From contig JANXXE010000125.1 of NCBI GenBank assembly GCA_025350815.1, positions 1 to 36,676 of the forward strand: 36,676 bases of DNA. The letters are read 5' to 3'. This document shows, one piece after another, positions 8,132-15,125 of the stretch (position 1 is the first letter of the stretch; each line of letters begins with the position of its first letter). The position numbers were made by a program, and so were the translations under genes. The notes under the pieces were generated by a model. The model worked only from the letters and a program-made list of their open reading frames with translations, was not told where the DNA came from and did no database searches. Origin of the DNA: Myxococcales bacterium. GTDB taxonomy: Bacteria > Myxococcota_A > Polyangia > Fen-1088.

Positions 8132-8141
8132 GTGCGGACCG

Positions 8142-8156
8142 CCAGGGGGACCCTGG
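8142..8156 (-). terminator. Short hairpin directly after the EGF-protein stop codon
   Basis: CCAGGG (8142-8147) and CCCTGG (8151-8156) form a six-pair GC-rich stem around a three-base loop, abutting the TAA stop at 8157-8159. There is no T tract. Together with the larger hairpin beyond it, it probably forms the 3' end of the EGF-protein mRNA. Confidence 0.4.
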
Positions 8157-9920
8157 TTAGGGCAGGTAGCAGTAACCGTAGGTGCCGTCGCCCGCGTAGC
8201 CTGCGGGGCAGGTGCAGGTGCGCGAACGGCCGTCCGGGTTCGAACAGGTGGCGATGGGGTCGCAGCCGCCGTTCAATTCGGCGCAATTGTCTACCCTGTA
8301 GACCGTCACGTCCGTACGGTTGGCAATCCCGACAAGCCCGGCCGCGTCGTAGCTGCGGTGCTGGGCGATGTCGTCATAGTAGACCTCTGCGTGGGCGTAG
8401 TAGAGGCCGCCGGGGGTGGTGTAGTTGTAGACCGAGGCGCAGGTGCCCGACAGGATGTTGGTTGCGTCGCCCGGAGGCGGCGGGTACAGCTGGCAGTCGC
8501 CGGTCGGATTGCCGTACATGTCGAGCAAGCCGAAGTTGACCCACGTGAGCACGTGGGTACCGCCGCGGGCCTCGATTGCCAGGATGAAGCCCGCGTTCGG
8601 CTGCGTCAGTCCGGGCAGGTCCACCGTGGCGGGAATGCCCGTGATGCTAAGGAGGCGGGGCAGGCCACTGCTGGCATCGGTGATGACGTTGACCGTCGTG
8701 AGGTTCGCGATGGCTGTGAGGTCGCTGTCGAGGTAGTACTGCGTGTTGCCGGCGGCGTCGACGACCGCCGCCCACAAACGGTAGGTTCCTGGTTCCGCGT
8801 ACGCCGCAACCGCTATGCCGCACGAGCCGCTGAGGGACAGGGGTGCGCCCGGTACAGAGGGCACGATGTCGCAGGACAGCGGCAGATTGGTCGGGCTGAC
8901 CAGCGTGAGGGTGATCTTGGCGACGCCCGACTGGTTGTCCTGCGCCGAGGCGCTTAGATTGACGGTCTGTGGCCCGCCGGAGACGTCCACGGTCCCGGGG
9001 ACGCCGCTGATGCTGAGGACGCTCGGAGCGGTCGTGTCGGGCGTCGGGGCGGTGCAGATGATTCCGTTGCCCGTGTAGCCGGCGTTGCAGGCGCAAGACG
9101 AGGAGCCGGGGGTGTTGGTGCAGGTCGCGTTCGTGTTGCAACCCCCGTTGCTCGTGGCGCATTCGTTGATGTCGTTGCAGACCAGGCCGGTGCCGGCGTA
9201 GCCGGGGTTGCAGGCGCATGACGAGGAGCCGGGGGTGTTGGTGCAGGTCGCGTTCGCGGCGCAGCCACCATTGTTGGTGAGGCATTCGTTGACGTCGACG
9301 CAAGCGCCGTTGACGATTGCGTAGCCAGCCGGACAGCCGCATACACGCGAGCCAGGCACGTTGGTACACACCTGCACGCCGCAGCCGCCGTTGTTGGCCG
9401 CGCATTCATTGATGTCGGTGCAGGTAGTTCCGTCACCCGTGTAGCCCTTGCGGCAGGCGCACATGACGGTGCCGGGGCGGTTGATGCAGGTGGCGTTCAC
9501 GCTGCAGCCGCCGTGGTTGGTCTGGCATTCGTTGATGTCGCGGCAGGTGTTGCCGCGCAGGGCGTAGCCCGTCTTGCAAGAGCAGGTGCGCGAACCTACG
9601 GTGTTGGTGCACGTGGCGGCGGCCGTCGCGCCGCAGCCGCCGTTGTTCCGGAGGCATTCGTTGATGTCGGTACAGGTCTTTCCGTCGCCGGTGAAGCCGC
9701 GCTTACAGGTACAGCGGACCTGGGTGGCCGAGGTCGTGGCGCACGTCGCATTGGCGCTGCAGCCGCCGTTGTTCACGCTGCACTTGCCGGCAACGACCAC
9801 CGCCTGCGTAACCAGACTGGGAGCCTCGACGGATTCGGTGGGGTCAGTCGGCGATTCGATGACGCCTTGGCAGCCGAGACCGAAGAGGGCGATGGCAGCG
9901 ATGAGGGTGGGTGCGCGCAT
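8157..9920 (-). CDS. Secreted multi-EGF-domain protein (probable lipoprotein)
   Basis: 587 residues. A signal peptide ends Leu-Phe-Gly-Leu-Gly-Cys17, a weak lipobox. Six EGF modules follow from about residue 47 to 290, each carrying NGGC near its first cysteines; five of them begin Asp-Ile/Val-Asn-Glu-Cys, the calcium-binding EGF signature. A middle region (about 300-540) lacks cysteine clusters and looks like two beta-sandwich repeats, both containing SISG/SITG-x-P-x-TVD phrases. A seventh EGF module (CAELNGGCDPIATC to CPAGYAGDG) closes the protein. The start at 9920 is fixed by GGAGG nine bases upstream (9930-9934). The likely role is calcium-stabilised extracellular adhesion or binding; partners are unknown. 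Such EGF proteins are rare in bacteria overall but recur in Myxococcota. Confidence 0.9.
   Translation of the reverse strand: MRAPTLIAAIALFGLGCQGVIESPTDPTESVEAPSLVTQAVVVAGKCSVNNGGCSANATCATTSATQVRCTCKRGFTGDGKTCTDINECLRNNGGCGATAAATCTNTVGSRTCSCKTGYALRGNTCRDINECQTNHGGCSVNATCINRPGTVMCACRKGYTGDGTTCTDINECAANNGGCGVQVCTNVPGSRVCGCPAGYAIVNGACVDVNECLTNNGGCAANATCTNTPGSSSCACNPGYAGTGLVCNDINECATSNGGCNTNATCTNTPGSSSCACNAGYTGNGIICTAPTPDTTAPSVLSISGVPGTVDVSGGPQTVNLSASAQDNQSGVAKITLTLVSPTNLPLSCDIVPSVPGAPLSLSGSCGIAVAAYAEPGTYRLWAAVVDAAGNTQYYLDSDLTAIANLTTVNVITDASSGLPRLLSITGIPATVDLPGLTQPNAGFILAIEARGGTHVLTWVNFGLLDMYGNPTGDCQLYPPPPGDATNILSGTCASVYNYTTPGGLYYAHAEVYYDDIAQHRSYDAAGLVGIANRTDVTVYRVDNCAELNGGCDPIATCSNPDGRSRTCTCPAGYAGDGTYGYCYLP
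9075..9256 (-). repeat. Near-identical direct repeat within two adjacent EGF modules
   Basis: Bases 9075-9133 and 9198-9256 are 59 bases each and differ at two positions by my reading. The offset is 123 bases, exactly one 41-codon EGF module. The remaining modules are much more diverged at the DNA level, so this pair reflects recent module duplication or gene conversion. Confidence 0.85.
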
Positions 9921-9929
9921 GGTCAGGGT

Positions 9930-9934
9930 CCTCC
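9930..9934 (-). promoter_or_regulatory. Shine-Dalgarno site of the EGF-protein gene
   Basis: On the minus strand GGAGG lies nine bases before the ATG at 9920. It decides this start over an in-frame TTG further upstream (9980). Confidence 0.75.
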
Positions 9935-9953
9935 GTGGGTGTGGGCTGCCTAC

Positions 9954-9980
9954 AATGGGGTATCTGAAAGCGCCTGTCAA
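9954..9980 (-). promoter_or_regulatory. Candidate promoter of the EGF-protein gene
   Basis: On the minus strand a perfect TTGACA (plus coordinates 9975-9980) is followed after about 17 bases by CATTGT, a poor -10 hexamer. It sits at the edge of a conspicuously AT-rich patch (about 9960-10070) that also contains AGTAA/TTACT arms (10000-10004 and 10011-10015). The location about 35-55 bases before the start codon is suitable. The -10 is weak, so this is tentative. Confidence 0.35.
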
Positions 9981-10116
9981 TGAACTGTTTTGTACAATAA
10001 GTAATATTTCTTACTAAGTTTACGGTTCACACAAATTTGCAGGGTTATTGGGACCTGTTATATGCGGTGCGCTGACGCGATCTGGCTTGTTTTGTCGCCC
10101 CCACCTGCGTGCCCAG

Positions 10117-11196
10117 CTATTTCCGTCCCACCAACGCCGCGCAATGAACGAGCGTGGGAATCAGCGGCGCGGTCGTCAGGCCCGCTTGCTCCATCCAGCC
10201 GCGGCACTCGGCGGCGCTATAAGCCCGGCCCTCTGTCAGGGTGAACAGCGCCGCGGAATACAAGGCAAGGGGCAGGGGGCCGTCCAGGCTGTCCGCGACA
10301 AAGACGTCGTGAACGACCAGCTGCCCCCCGATTGGCAGTGCCGCGACGCAACGCTGCACCAGGGCCTGGCATTCGGGAACGTCCCAGTCGTGCAGGACAT
10401 TGGAAAGCAGGATGACGTCGGCTTCAGTCGGCACCGGGTCTGCAAACATGTCCCCGGCGCGGGTCTCCAGACGGTCGGCGACACCATAGGCTGCGGCCAT
10501 CTCCGCTGTGACTTGTAGAACTTCGGGGCGGTCCCAGACGATGGCCCGCAAGTCGGGGTGCCGCTGCAGCCACGCAATGCTGTAGATGCCGGTTCCCCCG
10601 CCTACGTCCACCAGGGTTCGGGCCCCTGCCAGGGAGACGCGCGCAGCCAGCAGCGGGGCGACATTCTTGGCCCGTCCGGCCAAAGCCAGGGTGAAATGGC
10701 GAGCGCTGTCCGGCCGCTCCATGGCCGAGGCCAGGCCTTCCCTATATATGAACGCCGCGCCGGCCTCGCCCGGCTTGGTGCTGGCGGGTTTGTTGGCCAG
10801 CAATCGTTCCACCATCGCCTTGACCCCGGGTGCGTCGGCCGCCAGCCCGATATAGTCGCTGACGTCGAAGGCTGCACCGGGTACCAGGTGTTCCGCGGCC
10901 AGGGGCGTGGGCGACAGGACGCCGTCCGCCGCCCGTTGCAGCAGGCCAAATGCCCGCAGCGCCGTGACCAGAACGTGGGCCGGGCGCTCTGCCAGGCCGA
11001 GATCGCGGCGCAGTTCATCGAAGGTTCGCGGTGCGGCCGTCAGGCGTTCAATGACCCGAAAGTGCGCGACGGCCGCGGTCAGCAGCTCCGAGCCGTAACT
11101 GCCGCGAAAATGCTCGAACAGCGGGGTCGGATCGATCGCGGGTGGGACCGTGGCGCTGAGGGTTGGCGTGGCAGGCGGCGGCGATACCGGGGGCAT
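10117..11196 (-). CDS. O-methyltransferase (acetylserotonin/hydroxyneurosporene MT-like family)
   Basis: Domain order matches the PF00891 family. An N-terminal winged-helix dimerisation domain (SELLTAAVAHFRVIERL, then TFDELRRDLGL) leads into a Rossmann methyltransferase domain with LVDVGGGTGIYS (SAM motif I), RLETRAGDMF (acidic motif) and ILLSNVLHDWDV, where the His-Asp pair is the usual catalytic region. The family methylates hydroxyl groups on aromatic or polyketide-like small molecules; the substrate here is unknown and no biosynthetic cluster surrounds it. I use the ATG at 11196, which leaves a short Pro-rich leader; a GTG at 11253 would add 19 residues. Neither start has a good ribosome-binding site. 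It is divergent from the helicase gene, 83 bases apart. Confidence 0.85.
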   Translation of the reverse strand: MPPVSPPPATPTLSATVPPAIDPTPLFEHFRGSYGSELLTAAVAHFRVIERLTAAPRTFDELRRDLGLAERPAHVLVTALRAFGLLQRAADGVLSPTPLAAEHLVPGAAFDVSDYIGLAADAPGVKAMVERLLANKPASTKPGEAGAAFIYREGLASAMERPDSARHFTLALAGRAKNVAPLLAARVSLAGARTLVDVGGGTGIYSIAWLQRHPDLRAIVWDRPEVLQVTAEMAAAYGVADRLETRAGDMFADPVPTEADVILLSNVLHDWDVPECQALVQRCVAALPIGGQLVVHDVFVADSLDGPLPLALYSAALFTLTEGRAYSAAECRGWMEQAGLTTAPLIPTLVHCAALVGRK

Positions 11197-11279
11197 ATTG
11201 CTGCTGACCGTAGCAGCGCGGCCACTAATTCGCACGGCATCGGTCGTTCCCACGTGTAACCGGCCAGGCGTGAGCTACT

Positions 11280-13241
11280 ATGTGCGGCTTGGTTTCCTTC
11301 CCACAGTTACCTGTCATGCCTCCTCTTGCAGCGGCCCTCGCCCGCCGCGGTTATGAAACAGCCACGGCCGTGCAGGCCGCGGTCCTGGCGCCCGCGCTGG
11401 CCGGCCGCGATCTGATGGTCTCGTCGCAGACCGGATCGGGCAAGACGGTCGCCTTCGGCACCCTGATTGCCGACAGCCTTCTGGTCCGTGGCGCCGCTGC
11501 CCCCGCTGACAAGGCGCCGCGCGCGCTGGTTGTGGCCCCCACGCGGGAGCTGGCCAATCAGGTCAGCGGCGAGCTCGAATGGTTGTTTGCGGACGCGAAG
11601 ATGCGCTTGGGCGCGTTCACCGGGGGAACGGACGTGGGTCGGGATTTGCGCAAACTGCGCACCGGCATCGACATCGCTGTCGGCACGCCCGGTCGCCTGG
11701 TGGATCTTCACAGGCGCAAAGCGCTGGTGCTGTCCTCGCTACAGGTCCTGGTGCTCGACGAGGCCGACGAGATGCTGGATCTTGGTTTCAAGGAGGATCT
11801 TGAGTATCTCCTTGGCAGTGCCCCGAAGGAACGGCGGACGCTGTTGTTCTCGGCGACGATCCCGCGCGACATCGAACGGATGGCGGCCACCTACCAGCGG
11901 GAAGCGCAGCGCGTGGACCCGAGGCCGAAGGGTGCGGCGGCCCCGCACGCGGACATCAGCTTCGTGGGCCACCTGGTGCGGCGGGAAGATCGTCTGGCGG
12001 CGGTGGTAAATGTCTTGCTGGCGGCGGGCGACGCCAAGGCGATCCTGTTTTGTCGGACGCGCGAAGGCGTGGGTGAGCTGCACCAGCGTCTGGTCGATCA
12101 CGGATTCCGGGCGGCGGCCATTGCTGGTGATCGGGCCCAGGGCGAGCGCGACCGCGCCATCGATGCCCTGCGCACGGGCCGGGCGCGGGTCTTGGTGGCA
12201 ACCAACGTGGCGGCGCGCGGACTGGACCTGCCCGACGTCGAGATCGTCGTGCACGCCGATTTGCCTGAAAACGCCGACGCGCTGACCCACCGAAGCGGCC
12301 GGACCGGCCGCGCGGGCAAGAAGGGCACGAGCGTTGTCATCGCGGATTTGGCCGAGCGACGAAAGGCAGAACGGTTGCTGTCGTCGGCGGGTGTGACGGG
12401 CGGCTGGACGCCACCGCCGGGCGAGACCGAGGTGCGGCGGGCGTTGCACGAGCGATTTGCGCGCGAGCTTCTGGACGAAGCCACCAAGGCGGCATCTGGC
12501 GACGGGCCCATGAAGGACGGCCTGGAGGCCCTCGCTGATCGATTGCGAGCGGCGCTGCCCGAGCGTGTCTTGCTGGGTCTGTTGTTGGGGCGGGAGGTGG
12601 CGCGCCTTCCGCCGCCGCTGCCGCTGCGCCCCGTCGAGCTAGAACGGCGCCGGGAAAATGCACCCCGGCTGGACGTGCGCGCCCGTATTGGCACCGGGGC
12701 CGCCGCCCCTTCCGCCAAGCGACCCCCACCTGGCGCCAAGCGTCCGGTCGAAAATGCGGCAGCGCCCACCGGCCCCCGGCCGGGCTGGGTGCGGGCGGTC
12801 ATCTTCCGGGTGAATCTGGGCGCCGAAGCGAAGGCCGAGCCAGGCTGGTTGTTGCCGCTCATCTGCCGCCGAGGGGGCGTCACGCGCAAGGAGGTCGGCT
12901 CGATTCGGGTCGGCCCACGGTCGTCGACCTTCGAGATCGCCGCCGATGCCGCGGACGATTTTGCCTTGTCGGCTTCCGAGTCTGACCCGCGCGCCCCGCA
13001 TGTCATCATCGAGGCGGCGAATCACGAAGTGGCCGGCGCCGCGCCCCCGGAGCGGGACCAGCACGGCGGCGCACCTCCCCGCGCGCGCAAGCCGGGGCCT
13101 TCGCCGCATGCCAAACCGGCATTTGCGAAGCCGGCATTTGCGAAGCCGGCGTTTTCCAGGCCGGCGTTTTCCAAACCGGCGTTCGCGAAGTCAGGCTTTT
13201 CCAAGCCGACGTTCGCAAAACGTCGGCCGAAGCCCGCGTAG
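11280..13241 (+). CDS. DEAD-box ATP-dependent RNA helicase with DbpA-like C-domain and repetitive basic tail
   Basis: All core motifs are present: a Q-motif (Phe7, Gln32), Walker A SQTGSGKT (49-56), PTRELANQ, TPGRL, DEAD (160-163), SAT (191-193), and ARGLD and HRSGRTGR in the second RecA domain. A helical linker is followed by RAVIFRVNLG...GWLLPLICRRGGV, which resembles the DbpA/CsdA RNA-binding domain (PF03880). The tail consists of about seven five-residue units of (A/S)(K/R)PAF, then KRRPKPA, giving a positive, aromatic-spaced disordered extension. The role is RNA unwinding, likely in ribosome assembly or mRNA turnover. The ATG at 11280 keeps the Q-motif phenylalanine; a start at 11316 would lose it. 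The next gene begins 14 bases after the stop, suggesting an operon. Confidence 0.92.
   Translation: MCGLVSFPQLPVMPPLAAALARRGYETATAVQAAVLAPALAGRDLMVSSQTGSGKTVAFGTLIADSLLVRGAAAPADKAPRALVVAPTRELANQVSGELEWLFADAKMRLGAFTGGTDVGRDLRKLRTGIDIAVGTPGRLVDLHRRKALVLSSLQVLVLDEADEMLDLGFKEDLEYLLGSAPKERRTLLFSATIPRDIERMAATYQREAQRVDPRPKGAAAPHADISFVGHLVRREDRLAAVVNVLLAAGDAKAILFCRTREGVGELHQRLVDHGFRAAAIAGDRAQGERDRAIDALRTGRARVLVATNVAARGLDLPDVEIVVHADLPENADALTHRSGRTGRAGKKGTSVVIADLAERRKAERLLSSAGVTGGWTPPPGETEVRRALHERFARELLDEATKAASGDGPMKDGLEALADRLRAALPERVLLGLLLGREVARLPPPLPLRPVELERRRENAPRLDVRARIGTGAAAPSAKRPPPGAKRPVENAAAPTGPRPGWVRAVIFRVNLGAEAKAEPGWLLPLICRRGGVTRKEVGSIRVGPRSSTFEIAADAADDFALSASESDPRAPHVIIEAANHEVAGAAPPERDQHGGAPPRARKPGPSPHAKPAFAKPAFAKPAFSRPAFSKPAFAKSGFSKPTFAKRRPKPA
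13110..13214 (+). repeat. 15-bp tandem repeats encoding the helicase tail
   Basis: Seven imperfect 15-base units of the form GCC-AAA-CCG-GCA-TTT encode (A/S)(K/R)PAF pentapeptides. Units differ mainly at third positions and in A/S and K/R swaps, so the repeat is maintained at protein level. It is in frame, and the unit number could vary between strains. Confidence 0.85.
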
Positions 13242-13255
13242 GCAGTTTCGCTTCG

Positions 13256-15085
13256 ATGGAGATCCTGCTAGCGGCGCAAAACCTGGAGAAATCCTTCGGG
13301 GCGCGACCCCTGTTTTCCGGGATCTCGTTCGTGGTGGAGGAACGCGAGCGCGTGGGCTTGATTGGTCCCAACGGCGCCGGAAAATCCACGCTGTTGAAGA
13401 TACTGGCCGGAACCCTAAGCCCCGATGCGGGCACGGTGTCGCCCCGGCGGGGCTTGCGCGTTGCCTTTGTCGAGCAGGCGCCGGTATTCCCCGATGGCGC
13501 AACCATCGAATCGGCGCTGCTGGGTGTTGACGCGGGTGACGTGGATGACTGGGAACGCACGGGCGAAGCCCGGTCGCAGATGGCGCGGCTGGGTTTGCTG
13601 GATGGGCCCCACCCGCCCGACACCCTGGTGGCCAATCTGTCGGGGGGCTGGCGCAAGCGGGTGGCACTGGGTCGGGCGTTGTGCCGCGCCCCGGATCTGC
13701 TGCTGCTGGACGAGCCGACGAATCATCTCGACGTGTCAGGAATCCAATGGCTCGAGACCTTGCTGGCGGCGGCGCCCTTCGCGACCATCGCAGTGACGCA
13801 CGATCGTGTGTTTCTCCAGCGTGTCACGAACCGCGTGCTCGAACTGGACAGACGCCACGCCGGTGGTTTGCTGGCGGTGAAGGGCGGCTACGAACGTTAC
13901 GTCGAGGTGCGCGCCGAGACGCTGGCCGCGCAGGAGCGGCGCGAGACGGTCCTGAAGAACACATTGCGCCGCGAGACCGAGTGGTTGCGGCGGGGCGCGG
14001 CGGCGCGCACGACCAAACAGCAGGCGCGCATCCAGCGGCATGGAGATCTGTCGGACGAGGTCGCCGAACTGGAGGTGCGCAACGTCAGTCGTACCGCCGG
14101 GATCGAGCTGCGCGGCACGCAGAAGGCATCCCGGCGGCTGGTCGAGGCGGCAGGGATCAGCAAGGCGTACGGCGGGCGCGTCTTGTTCCAGAACGAGGAT
14201 CTGCGTCTGGCGCCCGGGACGCGTCTGGGGTTGCTGGGGGACAACGGTTGCGGAAAATCCACGCTGATTCGGGTGCTGGTCGGTACCGAGCCGCCTGATG
14301 CGGGCACCGTTTTCCGCGCCGACGGGTTGCGCGTGGCCTACTTCGAGCAGAACCGGGAGGCACTGGACCCGGCGCAGACTGTTTCGCAAAGCGTGTGTCC
14401 GGTGGGCGATCACGTTGACCTCGATGGCCAGCGCATTCACGTTCGCGGATACCTGGATCGTTTCCTGTTCTCAAAGGATCAGGCCGACATCGAGGTGGGT
14501 AGACTGTCAGGCGGCGAACAAAGCCGTCTGTTGATAGCGCGTCTGATGCTGCGCCCGGCGAATCTGCTGGTGCTGGACGAACCGACGAACGACTTGGACA
14601 CGGCGACGCTCGCGGTGCTCGAAGAAGCGCTGACGACCTTCCCAGGTGCGATCTTGTTGGTCACACACGATCGCTATTTTCTCGACCAGGTGGCGACCCA
14701 GATTCTGGCATTCCCGCGCGAGGGGGCGCGGGGGGCGCCGCTTGAACGGTTCAGTGGCGTCGCGCAGTGGGAGCGCTTCGATGCCGAACAGACCGCCGCG
14801 GCCCGCGAGCGCGCTCGGTCGGCGGCGGCGACCACGGGGGCCGCGGGGGTACCCCGGAAGAAGAAGCTCGGTTACAAGGATCAGCGCGAATATGATGGGA
14901 TGGAGGCCGCCATACAGCGGGCGGAGGCGCGCATGGCCGACCTGGTTGGGCAAAGCGTGGATCCCGCGAGCGCCAGCGACGGCCAGCGGCTGATGCAGCT
15001 GGGACACGAGATAGCGGCGGCGCAAGGGGACGTCGACGCGCTATACGCGCGCTGGGCAGAGCTGGAGGCGCGCGCGGGCGGGTAG
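13256..15085 (+). CDS. uup: ABC-F family ATPase, Uup-like
   Basis: 609 residues with two ABC ATPase domains and no membrane segments. The first has Walker A GPNGAGKST (37-45), signature LSGGW and Walker B LLLLDEPTNHLD. The second has GDNGCGKST, LSGGEQSRL and LLVLDEPTNDLD. Between them lies a charged helical linker, and the C-terminus has the basic KKKLGYKDQREYDGMEAAIQ segment that starts the coiled-coil domain of Uup. ABC-F proteins act on the ribosome; Uup also affects transposon excision in E. coli through C-terminal DNA binding. The gene follows the helicase by 14 bases, so an RNA/ribosome-related operon is plausible. The symbol follows domain architecture; a related ABC-F subfamily is possible. 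Confidence 0.85.
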   Translation: MEILLAAQNLEKSFGARPLFSGISFVVEERERVGLIGPNGAGKSTLLKILAGTLSPDAGTVSPRRGLRVAFVEQAPVFPDGATIESALLGVDAGDVDDWERTGEARSQMARLGLLDGPHPPDTLVANLSGGWRKRVALGRALCRAPDLLLLDEPTNHLDVSGIQWLETLLAAAPFATIAVTHDRVFLQRVTNRVLELDRRHAGGLLAVKGGYERYVEVRAETLAAQERRETVLKNTLRRETEWLRRGAAARTTKQQARIQRHGDLSDEVAELEVRNVSRTAGIELRGTQKASRRLVEAAGISKAYGGRVLFQNEDLRLAPGTRLGLLGDNGCGKSTLIRVLVGTEPPDAGTVFRADGLRVAYFEQNREALDPAQTVSQSVCPVGDHVDLDGQRIHVRGYLDRFLFSKDQADIEVGRLSGGEQSRLLIARLMLRPANLLVLDEPTNDLDTATLAVLEEALTTFPGAILLVTHDRYFLDQVATQILAFPREGARGAPLERFSGVAQWERFDAEQTAAARERARSAAATTGAAGVPRKKKLGYKDQREYDGMEAAIQRAEARMADLVGQSVDPASASDGQRLMQLGHEIAAAQGDVDALYARWAELEARAGG

Positions 15086-15125
15086 GCAGCCGGCCGACGG
15101 GATTCTCGGGCCGACCGGGTCGCCG

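Noticed and set aside
7452-8957. A 501-codon plus-strand frame across the Spx-like and EGF genes
   Set aside because: Antisense to two well-supported genes and without a protein-like pattern.
13110-13214. Short tandem 15-bp repeats as a CRISPR array
   Set aside because: Units are contiguous with no spacers and encode pentapeptides in the helicase frame.
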